Shown in pieces: positions 44,041-55,264 of a stretch of 64,000 nucleotides of DNA. The notes under the pieces are model-generated. The model did not search any database and had not been told where the DNA came from. It saw only the letters and a program-made list of their open reading frames with translations. The stretch's first letter is position 1. Every line of letters begins with the position of its first letter. Source of the stretch: Angiostrongylus vasorum (lineage: Eukaryota > Nematoda > Chromadorea > Rhabditida > Metastrongylidae); contig JADANN010000468.1 in the NCBI GenBank assembly GCA_018806985.1, forward strand, positions 372,001 to 436,000. The letters are read 5' to 3'. Both the position numbers and the translations under genes were made by a program.

Positions 44041-44276
44041 ATAAAAAGGATAAATAAGGCATAAAACTGTCGGCGTCGTCTATCGCTAAGGGATGTACCA
44101 TGCTTTCGACTTCATCAAGCATCGTTGGAGGTGATTAAATGCATATCTGGCCTTTACAATGAGTCGTGGTGGCCTACCGCTGCATTGAGCCAATGTTGCT
44201 ACCTTCCCAGACAAGTCGCGGGGATCGACTCCATGTCTGTGTTGCAGGGCGCCTCCGCTCACTGAGCCACAGGCTC
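44041..44276 (-). mobile_element. SINE-A copy with internal deletion
   Basis: Reverse copy. Around 44217 the sequence passes from 'cccagacaagtcg' directly to 'cggggatcgactcc', so the middle body block is missing. Confidence 0.85.
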
Positions 44277-44326
44277 TCTTCTGTGAGATATACAGTTTTA
44301 ATTAAACCGGGGGTGATTTTTATCGT

Positions 44327-44545
44327 TGAGGTCCATGTAAGGCAATGGTTAAAGGTGCCCTGTAACGCACCAGATCGTTGGTTCAATCCCCTACGCGCCG
44401 GACAAACATGTCTGCCATTTTTCCTGGGTTGACAAGGTGGCACCAGACTTGTCTGGGAGGTTAAAAACATCAATTCGATATGCCAAAGCTGGAGTTGAGT
44501 ACGTCAAATATGCACTCAATCACGTCTACGATGCTTATTGCGTAA
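44327..44545 (+). mobile_element. SINE-A copy, 3'-truncated
   Basis: The head TGTAAGGCAATGGTTAAAGGTGCC with B-box TTGGTTCAATCCCC, then 'gcaccagacttgtctgggagg' and 'caatcacgtctacgatgctt'. The last ~60 bases are absent. Confidence 0.8.
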
Positions 44546-44669
44546 CCAACAGTGTGCATTCCATACAATTGTACGCGGCAGCCGAGTGCCCAATATGACC
44601 TCTACATGAGCTATTTTATTTCTGATGGCTAATTTTGACGCACAGAACCTTCTTCCTATACTTTTCGCA

Positions 44670-44946
44670 AGGGCGAGTGTAGCGCAAGGGTTAATGGTGC
44701 CCTGCAATACAGATGGGTTCGATTTCGCCCTCTAGGAACACCAAGCCTCCCATCCATCCAGGACTGGCAAATTGGTACTAGACATGTCTGGGAAGTTAGC
44801 AACACTGACCGAGCATATCGGTAGGCCAGTCATTGTAAAGGCCAGATTTGCATTCAGTCACCTCTGACGATACCTAATGAAGTTGAATGCGTGGCGCATC
44901 CTTAGGGACTGATCAACGAGGAGACTTTTTATCCTTTTGTCTTTCA
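44670..44946 (+). mobile_element. SINE-A copy, full length
   Basis: Head GGGCGAGTGTAGCGCAAGGGTTAATGG, B-box GGGTTCGATTTCG, body intact, ending GAGACTTTTTATCCTTTTGTC. Confidence 0.88.
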
Positions 44947-45312
44947 TTCCCGTTAACAATCACTAGCCTATACAACTTTGGAGTCAAGTGCATGCGCACC
45001 CCTGTTGGATGCATCAACGGCAAATATGTTGTCCTTTTATTTATTTACTCAAGTTTCATTCGCAATTTCAAAGGCGTAATGAGTTTGGATTGGGTATGCA
45101 TTGAGTTGCTGACACTAAGCCAAGGTATCCTATAAATTATGTGGAGTGGAATTTCGTAAGGAATTCGAAACTCCGGAGAGAATGGGAAATCTCGTTCTCC
45201 TAAGGCAAAGGTCGAAGAGTGACCCTTGCAAAGACGAGTGGGTCCTCACCGACATTTAGTTCGCCTCAGTTTTCCAAGTAATCGTCGCATGTATCCGTCA
45301 AATTAAAAATGA
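44947..45312. other. Downstream flank of the MARVEL gene
   Basis: Nothing else recognised between the SINE-A at 44.9 kb and the poly(A) signal. Confidence 0.4.
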
Positions 45313-45318
45313 TTTATT
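45313..45318 (-). terminator. Poly(A) signal AATAAA of the MARVEL gene
   Basis: A canonical AATAAA on the minus strand, 42 bases after the TAG stop at 45360-45362, in T-rich sequence. The spacing fits a short nematode 3' UTR. Confidence 0.7.
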
Positions 45319-45359
45319 CAAATATGAGGAAGAATATACGTGTAGTAAAAAAAATAGAT

Positions 45360-48300
45360 CTATACATATTGAGTACGTCGCCGTTCTTCAGCGATGAAAT
45401 CTCTTCCACCGCCACCAGTTGCCACCTAAATAACTCCTTTTACCAAGGAACAAAAGACGAGGTACTAAGGTACTTTCATGTTTCAATTTTCTCTGGATTT
45501 TCATGAACGAACCTCGTTGTTTTTCCAGGAGAGGAATTTTAGGTAACAGTCAAATCCGTAGGCGCACATCGCTCCGAAGCCGAAAAACTAAAGAAAAATG
45601 GCACTTCTTTTTCTGCCTTTCATTTTCATTTCTTCATTCTTAAAAAATTGTCGACTGATGTATTCAAAAATGGTGAGTTGTTCTAACAAAGCAGAATTTC
45701 CTAACCACAATGATGCTGAGATATTTGCAAAACTCCGTACCGCATGTGTCGGCGGCGAGAAGCACTAACTACTACCCTTCAGGATGCGAACGCGTTCACC
45801 ACCACAACCTATAGTTGCTATCGGAACACGGCTGAGACAAAGGCGAAACAAAGGACTCGCATGGTGTGGTGGTGAACGCGTTAGCCCCGGAAAGGGTAGT
45901 AGTGAGTTCGATCCCCATGGCGGACATCTACAGTCCAGAGTTTTGCAAATATCTCAGCATTATTGTGGTTATACTTCACATAATAACCTGAAATTAAAAA
46001 TAGTAAGCAGTAAATAAAGAGTGAATGTGCTAAAATTCTATGTTTGACTCAACTTTAAAAAAAATAGGTAGCAAATCAGATGAACGGTGCCTTTTAAAAA
46101 AAATGTCAGCCTGCGTTAGATATCGATCTCACCAAAGCAATTTGTAAACGGCTAGATTGTAATCTGTTAACAGCTGTCATTTCAATACTTAAATTTCGAG
46201 GTGATACTAATAAAAACCAATCCTGCCAGAAAAAAATGTTGGGTGTTCAAATATTCATTTTCCAGATCACCAAGTCCAGAAAAATCCTTTGTCCAGGTAT
46301 TTCCATCAGATCCATAAAAGGAAGATTTGCTTGTCTAAATCTGCTTAGAAGCAAGAAGAGTACATACCGCTGCCACAGCCCATCCTCCAGTCGCAGTAAA
46401 ACGCGCCGCCGCTACGGCCAACACGCAGGAAGCGATGAAGAAAAAAATAGTCCAGACAAAGCAGTAACACATTTCCTGGAATGCCCAATGTTTGCAAATA
46501 CTTCGATTTCGTTACCTGAAATTAATCCCCGTTCTTTATCTTGATTCTGGCTAACGCAGAAAAACTAGCGCACGTCGATTCAGGATCAGACTTCTTCTAC
46601 TTCGTATTGATATTAACGGGACAGGTAGACAAGTTGCTGATTCTTCTTACCTCGAAAGTTGCTCTTAGATATTTACGATAACGTTATAAAGAGCGAGGAG
46701 CTGCTCATCTTGCTATTAAAACTGACCGACATCCGGGTGTTGCCAGTTCTCCTCGCAAATCTGCAGCATGAGCCATTTCTGTTTTCTCCTTATGTTTATG
46801 TCTTATTATAACCCTTTTCTGCAGGCTTAGTAAACTGAAATTTCATTGACCAAAGAAGGTCTATGCAGACGTGTACCGGCTCCAGAAACTCTGAGGATAA
46901 AATTCTATTGCAAGGAGTTGAATGCACCAATTGTTTTCACCCGTGTTGTCGACGGTGGAAACTTCCAAATAGCCGCTAAATAGTTACAGTCCAGCCTAGA
47001 ATTTCCGGCAAACATCGATGTCGTTTAGGTAGTCTCAATGACATTCTCTAATTGCAATCTCTCCATCATCTTGAGGAGTGCTTCTGCAATTTTGAGCTCT
47101 CAGATACAATTTATTGGTCTCAATACCACAATATCACCATGCTTCATTCCATATCTGACGACATTTCGTGCAACTTTATTATAAAGCTATTTTGAACCAG
47201 CATTTTAAAGTGCGAACCCATGATGACTTTCTCTTCAGTGGAGATTTATTGTACCACACATGCATAGTGAGAAGGAAGACGCTTGAGCACTGTGTTAGGG
47301 TAAAGCAAGGTATTTTTCCTTCGCACGATTAGTAGAAGAGAAACAACCGGATGAGCTTATTGTTATGTATAGTGATCATAGCCACAAGAAAAGAGTGAAT
47401 ATTGGTATATAATGGACGCACTATGGTGATAATGCTTTAGAACATAAAGCAATTTCCACGAAATGTGGTTGGGTTGAACAGTTCCAATCCAAAGTCACTA
47501 ACACTAGGGGCAGACTGAGACAGGGAAGTCCCGTACAGATTCTCGTGTCGTCTAACATAGATGGGAAAACCCTTTGTTTCTGTTCACCTGTTCACTCATT
47601 ATCCTATTAATCCGTAAGCGACTAGAGCAAACACCTTCACGAAAAGTGGATCGAAATCGTGTTAACCAAAGTATTTCTGACTCTACGATAACTGCCGATG
47701 CAAGTTCATTCCTATAGAAGTCGTATTTGTTTATTATCCTCCTGACGGTTTACCACCTCATCGTGGCTGGGAGGTATTACCGGCTATCGGGCTACGATGT
47801 ACAGCGAAGAATTCATCCCTATGGTAGGGTCTCCAAAGCTGAGAAGGAAACCGACGTTTGAATCAAGAAGCCTAGCTAAGAGTAAACCAATACTAGGATC
47901 CACCACCGTCCTGCTATCAAACTAGTCGCATGGTGGCAAATCTCTCTCTGATCCACAAGGGCTGCGACTGCCTGTGGTGGTGAAGACTTGAGGCAGAGTT
48001 TGGCCAGGCTGTCCTCGGGATTCCAGAGAACCACAATGGCTTAACCAGCAATTTATCCGAAAAATGGAGACTTTGCTAGAGCACGCATAACCAGTGAGGA
48101 CAAAGCCGCTCAAGTATCAAGTATCAAGTGAATAAGTTATTTATTATACGTTATTTAGATACATCCAACCTAGTCATAACATCGGTGAAATGTCTGGATG
48201 ATCACGTAAAAGTTGAACAATCTAACACTGGAGAACAGTTCTTCACGTGAGTTAGAAAAAAAAGTCAGGTAAAAGAGTCCTACTAGGAATGAAGACAAAA

Positions 48301-51300
48301 ACGTCATACCCCGACAATCCATGGCACTTGTGGAAGAGCGTCCACAACTCGGAAGAGATACAGGAATAAAAGTGTGCTGCTGATGCATAAACCGACACTT
48401 GAGACAAATGTGGCCCAACCAGCACCTGAATTTAAAACTTAAAGCTTTTGTATACTCGTTAAAGTCCTAGCAGTTGTGGAGAAATTACTTTGTTAGTTTA
48501 CAAGTATTTGGAGCAAACGAAGCTGTAGCGAAGAGTTTTTGAGTTAGGCTGACATTAAATGAGATGTGTAACCTTTGCTTGTCAACGCCATCCTTTCTCG
48601 CATTTTCCACGTGAGGGGAACAGGATGTTCGGGGGTACTCTAAACTACATTGAAAGAACAGTCACTCATTGATACTCCTTTTTTTCTGTGCATGTTATTT
48701 GGAAAAAATTCACGTTATTTTTTGACTTTTTTGAATCAACAAAGTTCTGGAAACTTTACAGAGCCTCATGGATTGAGGAGTAAACTATTCTATGACCAAT
48801 CTCCTTGTATCACCCGAACAGCTACAAAGCTTCTACTCTTCTAGGATGTTGTACTTTATCTCCGAAGTGATCGTCTAAGTGCATTTTCACTATCTCCAGC
48901 AAATCGAAGTTCTGCATACTTTACAAAAAACTTTTGTAGCGATCGAAACGAATGATAATCCGAAAGTGCGAGAGAAGGAAGCATGGGAACGAAGCAAAAG
49001 CTCCAAACTATACAGGAGTCTCAATTTTAATTTTTTTACTTACTGCCTACTCTTTTTGATGGCAGGGTATATTGCGAAATATAACTTCAACGAAGCTGAG
49101 ATATTTGCAAAACTCTGGACCGCAGGTGCCTATGGTGGGGAACGAACGCGTTATTGTCCTTTCCGGGGAGTAACGCGTTCACCACCACACCATGCAGGTC
49201 CCTTTGCTTCGCCTGTCTCTCAGCTAGTTCTATCGATCATTTTGCCATCAGCAATCACCCGTCAACGGGATTGATCTGGGGAGCCCAAATCGGCATTGAA
49301 CCCAGTCAAGGTGATTCCTGATGGCAAAAAGATCGATAGAACTAGCTGAGATACAGGCGAAACGAAGGACCCGCATGGTGCGGTGGTGAACGCGTTACTC
49401 CCCGAAAGGACAACATGCGTTCGTTCCCCACCACAGGCACCTGCGGTCCAGAGTTTGCAAATATCTCAGCTTCGTTGAAGTTATACAGGAAGTCCTTTGC
49501 AAACGTTCCACAGTATTGTAGTGGTCTCATACAATACCATACTGACTGGCCATTTATGATTAACTCACGATAAAAAACATCCCCCCAAATCAATCGCATC
49601 AAATCAACTCTCTCAAAAACCGACTGGAAAAATCACCAAATCGTGGGCGAAGCTCACTCAAGAGGTGGACTGGAGAGCTTCATCAGAGTTAGAAGAATCA
49701 GCATCAATCGTTAGACTAGGGAATTATTATTCGTAGAAAGCTGAGCTCCAGATAAATTTATTGAGAATTCCTAGAATATCAAGTCATCGAATATATGACG
49801 TTTGGTTTGCTGAGTGAAATCCGCACATTAATATCACTTCCCAGAAAAAAAATCGGGAGATAGGAAAATCAGAAATCAGAAAAAAAAGAGAATTTCATAA
49901 AAGACTTCGACGGAAAATTTGGCAAGGACCGAAAAGTTATTAGAAACTTTTGGTCCAGAATTTAGAAAAATAGAAGTCCGTTTCGAGGTATTTTTTGTTT
50001 TCCATTGTCATTAGAAAAAGCCCTAATAGTTTCCGTTATTTTCCAGAGCTAGAGAAGAGTTTTTGAAGACATCTTCTGATTTTTCCTATTCCACACAATT
50101 GACTAACTAAGTGGTTGGAGGCGCCACTGCGACACACACGTGGAATCGGCCCACCAAGCCTTCCGTCCCACCGGAGTCGGCAAATAGGCACTAGACTTGT
50201 CTGGGAGGATAGCAGCACTGGCTCGATACATCGGTAGGCCATCGCGAGTCATTGTAAAGGCCGAATATGCATTCAGTCACCTCCAACGATACGTAATGAA
50301 GTCGAATGCATGGCGCATCACTCAGGGATTGATAAACGCCGAGAGCTTTGTCCTTTTTTTTTGATCCTTTTTATACAACTGACAAAATCAACACTATGAT
50401 GCTGAGATATTTGCGAAACTCCGAACGGCAGGTGCCTGTGGTGGGCATCGAACATGCTATTACCCTGCTTATGGCACTGGCAGATAGAAAACTAGCTGAA
50501 AGAAAGGCGAAACGAAGGACCCCCATGGTAAGGTGGTGAACGCGTTAGCATCCGGAAACGGAAATGGCGTGTTCGATCCCCCATCTCAGACACCTGCCGG
50601 CCGGAATTCTGTAAATATCACTGCATCATCGTGGTTGATTTCCCACAATACCCTGCCGTCAAAATTTTAATAGGCAGTGAATAAAAAAGTCCAAATTAAC
50701 ACTTTTCTTCCGTATTTTTTCTAATAATCCTGAATTTTATTAACCTATAGGCTAGAGCAGATTTCGGCCTGTTACTTTGTCGTCGATAGATTAATCAAAG
50801 GCACTGCTCCCTTCTTGGAACAATATGAGTCGCAGAGGGGAAAACCTTGAAATCCAGGATGGCATACAAATGCGTGTGTGAAAAAGTTGGAACGCTCTAG
50901 CGTGGTTCATTTTTGTAGTTTAAGAGAAAAAAAGGATAATAACCAATAGTCGATATAGCGAAAGAACGAATGAAATTCCTGCATCTAGCAGTAGAGGCGC
51001 GTGCACCGCAGTACTTATAGGTGCCCATCAATATACACGGGTTCGATCCTGCACCCCAGGCTCACCAAGCTTCCCTTCCCTCTGGGGTCGGAAAATTGGT
51101 ACCAGACTCGTCTGGGAGGATAGCAGCACTGGCTCGATGCATCGGCAGGCCACCGTGAGCCATTGTAAAGGCCAGATATGCATTCAGCCACCTTCAACGA
51201 TGCTTGATGAAGTCGAATGCTTGCCGCATTCCTCAGGGATTGATCAATGCCGAGAGGTCTATCCTTTACCTTCTTGCACTTAGCATTTGAAATGAGAGTG

Positions 51301-52107
51301 CACCTCATAAAAATGAATCGTCACACGTAATCATTGACTCTCATCAGTTGGCGAATCAAGCACTCAATCCTATTTGCTTAATGACAGGTCTGCTGATTCG
51401 AACAATAAACTTCTCCTCTTTGTCCAACATCTGCTGGATTCTTGCAAGTAACAATGAATTCTATTCATTAACAAATCCACAGGAAATGATACACGAATTT
51501 AGCTCTGGAGAATTCCAATCAGATTAATCAACAGCGGTAACTTTGCCGTTGTTCTTTTAGCCACCAGCCACTTAAATACTAGTCTCCTCCAGTCATCTAA
51601 GTATTTGAACACAAGCGGCTCCTTATTTGACAACTGATTCAACTCACCGCTATAATAACCAGGCCCACCGATTAGAACACATAGAAAGCATAGCAGACAT
51701 AGTGCTATGCATACACATTTCATGATCCCGCCCAAAGTTCGAATATAGGAGCAGTCCACATTCGCGACGGTTACCTGTTAGAGAAAAAAACAGCCGTGAA
51801 AAATGTACTGTAGTGTCTGAAATCCTAACTATATAGCTAATTTTCAACAAAAAAATGTCCTAAGCAGATCGGTCATGTCTCAACTACTACCGTCGTCATT
51901 GCAGAACTAAAGATGATGATTTCATTCTTCCTAATCGTTTTTTCACTTTTTGGTGGCTGGAAGATCCTTTTAGGACACCACTAACATAAACGAATAAAAC
52001 TAATGAAAGTGCAAAAAAAATACCCGATATGTCGGTGAATTGTCAGATGGCATGTACTCCGTAGTTTCCACGACTGTCGTTGATGTGGTATACCGTGGTT
52101 CAGACAT
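45360..52107 (-). CDS. Four-transmembrane MARVEL-domain protein, six exons
   Basis: The coding exons, in order, are 52107-52024, 51774-51648, 48425-48310, 46475-46368, 45587-45513 and 45425-45360: 576 bases, 191 residues plus TAG. Introns are 249, 3222, 1834, 780 and 87 bp. All obey GT-AG (donors GTATTT, GTGAGT, GTATGA, GTATGT, GTTCGT) and every junction keeps frame. The hydrophilic N-tail (1-44, starts MSEPRYTTST) is followed by four hydrophobic segments near 45-66, 74-95, 110-132 and 146-166. Family-like motifs are YIRTLGGIMK, GWATFVSSVG, VVDALPQVPW and EMCYCFVWTIFF. The short C-tail is GGGGRDFIAEERRR. This organisation fits the MARVEL (MAL/CMTM-type) family, integral membrane proteins linked to vesicle and membrane apposition; the specific function is unknown. 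The last donor (GTTCGT) is weak; if that intron is kept, the protein ends after VRS at 173 residues. Start chosen as the first ATG of the open exon. Confidence 0.9.
45700..46020. mobile_element. Fold-back tRNA-like element D3 (intron 4 of MARVEL gene)
   Basis: The left arm ATGCTGAGATATTTGCAAAACTCCG is the inverse of the right-arm end GAGTTTTGCAAATATCTCAGCAT. The right arm carries CGCATGGTGTGGTGGTGAACGCG and B-box GAGTTCGATCCCC, and ends AAGCAGTAAATAAAGAG. Confidence 0.85.
46590..47729 (+). other. Intron 3 sequence, possible degraded RT fragment
   Basis: This lies in the third intron of the MARVEL gene. A plus-strand stretch at about 47500-47535 reads NTRGRLRQGSPV, similar to the RQG.P box of LINE reverse transcriptases. 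The surroundings are too broken to confirm, and no flanking RT motif was recognised. Confidence 0.2.
47738..47888 (+). ncRNA. HDV-like ribozyme fold, copy C
   Basis: P1 CCTCCTG (47738-47744) with TGGGAGG (47768-47774) needs two wobble pairs. P2 GGTTTAC (47747-47753) with GTAAACC (47882-47888) is a perfect 7 bp. P3 ACC/GGC has L3 TCATCGT (47758-47764), and AGCTAA (around 47874-47879) holds the candidate catalytic C. The 5' G present in copies A and B is a T here. Confidence 0.6.
47738..48139 (+). mobile_element. Short non-autonomous RTE derivative, copy C (intron 3)
   Basis: Starts CCTCCTGACGGTTTACC and ends with three TCAAGTA units (48106-48129). TTTATTAT occurs at 47730-47737 and 48140-48147, a possible target duplication in AT-rich sequence. 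It is inserted antisense to the MARVEL gene. Confidence 0.85.
48140..49030. other. MARVEL gene exon 3 and flanking intron sequence
   Basis: Apart from exon 3 (48310-48425) no element was recognised. Confidence 0.4.
49031..49495. mobile_element. Fold-back tRNA-like element D4, clear palindrome
   Basis: The left arm (about 49031-49235) and right arm (about 49320-49495) are inverted copies around a ~85-base spacer. Shared blocks are AAGCTGAGATATTTGCAAA, CCACACCATGC/GCATGGTGCGGTGG, GAACGCGTTACTCC and GATCGATAGAACTAGCTGAG. It starts with the terminal TTTACTTACTGCCTA; the right end is truncated. It lies within intron 2 of the MARVEL gene. Confidence 0.9.
49496..50106. other. Intron 2 sequence, nothing recognised
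   Basis: AT-rich intron sequence of the MARVEL gene. Confidence 0.4.
50107..50375 (+). mobile_element. SINE-A copy, 5'-truncated
   Basis: Begins inside the A-box (AAGTGGTTGGAGGCG) and lacks the B-box segment (CGTGGAATCGG joins directly to CCCACCAAGCC). The 3' end is complete (GAGAGCTTTGTCCTTTTTTT). Located in MARVEL intron 2. Confidence 0.88.
50388..50695. mobile_element. Fold-back tRNA-like element D5
   Basis: A short left arm (ATGATGCTGAGATATTTGCGAAAC) faces a full right arm with CCATGGTAAGGTGGTGAACGCGTTAG and B-box GTGTTCGATCCCCC. It ends TAGGCAGTGAATAAAAAAGT. Located in MARVEL intron 2. Confidence 0.85.
50996..51272 (+). mobile_element. SINE-A copy, full length (MARVEL intron 2)
   Basis: Head GGCGCGTGCACCGCAGTACTTATAGG has a damaged A-box; B-box GGGTTCGATCC is intact; the body is complete, ending GCCGAGAGGTCTATCC. 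Confidence 0.88.
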
Positions 52108-53054
52108 TTTTAAATCTTACAAATGTAAAGTAGATGTTTTCGAACACTCATACGAACGGAGTTTATAAAAACGAATATTATAATTCCATCTTTCTTGTAA
52201 GAACTAGATGAGTTAGGAATCTAATGAGCTATCAAGTCTAATGTGCATAAAGGAAAAAGCAGTCCAGACCGTGAAATAGATCGAATGAGCAGATTTTGAA
52301 CGCCACAAAATGAGATGACCAAAACACTAACGTATTGTATAATTATAGAAGTTGTCAACAGCTTAGAAGAATATTTCTAAACACAAAATGAACTATGGAA
52401 TGAGAGAATAGACAGATCTTCACTTGAGGATAGTTCAATACTTCAAATCGCTCTGATGTGGTTGCGGATCTCAAGAACAGAGATGACAGCACAGATGAGT
52501 TGACGGTTGCCGCCCATGCTGTAATATTTTTTTTAGAAAAGTTTGTTGTAGTTTAACACGGTTTCAAAACTCCTATCTATTCTACAACATGGGAACTCTG
52601 CAGGATCGTAAAACTACATGGAGCCTTCTCCAAGTGACCGTGTTAGGAATTGAACACAAGCCAGAAATGACCTTGTCGTTGCCTTCAGAGGCATTTGGAT
52701 ACAAGCAATGGGTGTGCTTCGGAATGGGTCCCATTCTTCGGGGTGTTCTTCACAATGTTTCGTAGAAAAAAAATTACCACATAGGAAACAGAACAATAAT
52801 TTTTGAGAAAAATACGAATAGGTAACGGCATTTTAAAAAAAGACTGATGGGCGTTAGTGAACAATTTCAATTCCGAATGAACTGCTCCTTTTAGAGAAGG
52901 GTGTCAATGACAGCTCTAACGAGTACCATCAGAAAAAATGTTAATCAAAACAACCCAAAAAAAAGGCAAAATCCTAGGACGATAGAAAATTTTATTTCAT
53001 CTATAGCAATACTTTCACAGCAAGAAAGAGACAATATCGACAAGAGATCGCAAT
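52108..53054. other. Upstream flank of the MARVEL gene
   Basis: On the minus strand a TATA-like TTTTTATAAACTCC lies about 55 bases before the ATG, which would leave a short 5' UTR. A weak acceptor-like TTTGTAAG sits 8 bases before the ATG and could serve spliced-leader trans-splicing. Neither is certain. Nothing else was recognised. Confidence 0.3.
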
Positions 53055-53465
53055 GTCTACTTATTTTCTGCCTCTACACTTTTCACGGAAGGGTATTATG
53101 CGAAGTACAACCACAGCGATGGTAAGATATTTGCAAAACTCGGGACCGCAGGTGTATGCGGTGGGGAACGAACGCGATATTGCCCTTTCCGGGGGCTAAT
53201 GCGTTCAGCACCACACCATGCGGATCCTCAGCTTAACTGGGTTCAGTGCCCATGCGGGCTCCCCAGATCAATCCCACTGACGGGGGGACTGATGACAGCA
53301 CACTGATCGATAGAACTAACTGAGAGAGAGGCCAAACGAACGACCCGTATGGTGTGGTGGTGAACGCGTTAGTCCCCGGAAAGGGTAATAGTGCGTTCGT
53401 TCATCACAGCATACACTTGCGGTCCGGAGTTTTGCAAATATCTCAGCATCGTCGTGATTGACAAG
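53055..53465. mobile_element. Fold-back tRNA-like element D6
   Basis: The left arm has GATATTTGCAAAACTCGGGACCGCAGG and GCACCACACCATGCGG. The right arm has CGTATGGTGTGGTGGTGAACGCGTTAG, GCGTTCGTTCATCAC and GGAGTTTTGCAAATATCTCAGCATC. The spacer holds CCCCAGATCAATCCC, as in D4. Confidence 0.88.
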
Positions 53466-53696
53466 AGAATTATTACTATACAGCTCTTCCAGATATCACA
53501 ATGGGCTACCCATTTTTTTCCATGATCTTCATAACCATCCAAAATCTTAAGCTGTGGAATTTTTTTTCTCTTTTACGCTATTCCATCAGTTTGTTAACCA
53601 GCTTTAAAACGACTGGTCATGGAATTATATCAAAATCATTTTCGCCTAAAAACATATTAATGACAGCGTGGTGTTGATTACTGTTGTTCAGTAATT

Positions 53697-53930
53697 AAAG
53701 GATGAAGAATGAAGCACTCGACGTTGATCAACCTGAAAGATGGGCCATGCATTAGACTCCATTCATAAGGCGGTAGAAATGGTATAACGACTTTAGCGGT
53801 TTATAACGCCAATGTTTTGCCTTCGTAGGCAACTCTGACGTCAGTTTGCTAACCCGTAAGGCATACAGGACTTTGCTTCCCCAGGGCACATGAGCTGATT
53901 GTGTATTGCAGAGCACGCATAATCATTGCG
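53697..53930 (-). mobile_element. SINE-A, old divergent copy
   Basis: AAAGGATGAAGAATGAAGCACTCGACGTTGATCAACC and GGGCCATGCATTAGACTCCATTC are recognisable. The remainder is heavily mutated, ending near GCAGAGCACGCATAATCATTGCG. Confidence 0.6.
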
Positions 53931-54984
53931 TCAACTGTTTAATAATCAATTGTGAAGAAGTACTGCGATAGTAGCTTTCAGTGGAACCCTGCTCTGCACT
54001 TATCCGATCTTTGAGGAAAACCTATTTTAATACGCATGGATGACCTATCCCTCTGATAAATTACACCACTGCAGGGCTCCCAAAAAAGTGTTCATCTGAC
54101 AGATTGGTGTACTGATTGCGTAACGACTGCTTTTTTTCATTTGAATTCCTAAAGCGCCATACCATAGTGTGCCAAGGCGTCTCCACTACAGGCACTCTCC
54201 GGCCTTTCGGGATCGATGGAAGATTTGCTGTCTTGTGTTTAGGATTCTTCTAAGACTGCCAAAGATTCTTTCCATTACTCCATAGAATTGCTCGAATTTT
54301 TGCTTAGTCGAGTTGAACGCCGAACTATTCTCGGCTTGAGCAACTCTACCGGATGATGAGTACATGTCGCCAATGCACTGCAGCTCCGTACCGAACAAAT
54401 GCAGTGCAGTTCCGTACCAAACAATTCCCACTAAACTTCCGAATCCTCGAAATAATCCAACTAAGTAAGAAATGAGAGAAAGCGAAAAGGTAAGAAATGA
54501 TTGAGAAGAAGATTATCTCTTTGAGCTTTCGTTTATTTTCCTGTATTGTTCGTACTACTGAAAATCTTTAGGGCCATGGCGGAATATTTTTTTATCCATT
54601 GATCATTTTCCTCATTTTCTCGTCGCTTTAGCACATTACGTACGACAATCATTTTTTGGTCATGTGAAAAGCACAACGATGAAAAAAGGAACCATGAATA
54701 AGTAGATAGCTGAATACATAAGTAGACAAACAAATAGAGCCAAATAATTTGGTAATGCATCTGACTTTCATAAACAGTTTTTCGGTGGGAAACTTTATCA
54801 GCTAACATTTGTGTCACCCGAAAGAAGGACCAAAATCGACTATGCCTATACCGCATTCAACAGGATTGACGAAGGAGCCGAATTAAATGTAAGACGTGGA
54901 TAAATGAAAAAGCAATAAAATAAAACAACAAATAATCGAATATGGAAAGATCTCCAGAGAAAACCTATTTCTATTCGGTTTATG
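53931..54984. other. Unassigned sequence with weak exon-like pieces
   Basis: Two pieces look exon-like. One is a minus frame after TTTCTTACTTAG (about 54450, LGLFRGFGSLVG...). The other is a plus frame ending AGCCGAATTAAAT|GTAAGA at 54890 (TFVSPERRTKIDYAYTAFNR). Neither has a recognisable family or partner exons, so they are not called as genes. Confidence 0.25.
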
Positions 54985-55264
54985 GATAAAAGAATAAATG
55001 GATGAAGCGTTTGGCGTCGATCAATCCCCCCATGGATGCGCCATGCATTGGATTCAATTCAGCTTTATAGAACTGAACGAATGGACATTCAGTCCAAACA
55101 AGGAGTTGTTGTGGCCTACCAAGGCACTGCCCAATCTTTTTATCGTCGCACTCTAATTTCAAATCCCTGAGGGATTGCCGACTTCGTTTATACGAGGCAT
55201 CCTACTGAACCATAGACCATTTATGTATTTAGCGGCACCTCTAACCACTGCGCTATACGCACCC
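54985..55264 (-). mobile_element. SINE-A, divergent copy
   Basis: GGATAAAAGAATAAATGGATGAAGCG (tail side), GCGCCATGCATTGGATTC and the head CGGCACCTCTAACCACTGCGCTATACGCACC are recognisable; the body is largely replaced. Confidence 0.7.

Noticed and set aside
46236..46544. 102-codon plus-strand frame
   Set aside because: It is antisense to exon 4 of the MARVEL gene, whose minus-strand reading has family motifs and splice sites.
47500..47535. RT box RQGSPV as proof of a LINE in MARVEL intron 3
   Set aside because: One six-residue match in broken sequence is not enough; kept only as a weak note.
48170..48418. 82-codon minus frame as a gene in itself
   Set aside because: It overlaps exon 3 of the MARVEL gene but in a different frame; the correct frame is given by the splice junctions.
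48879..49274. 131-codon plus-strand frame
   Set aside because: Its second half is the fold-back element D4, so it is a chance fusion of unique and repeat sequence.
51499..51648. Read-through of MARVEL exon 2 into the intron
   Set aside because: A perfect GTGAGT donor at 51647 and an in-frame next exon with the conserved GWATF motif make the open intron frame incidental.
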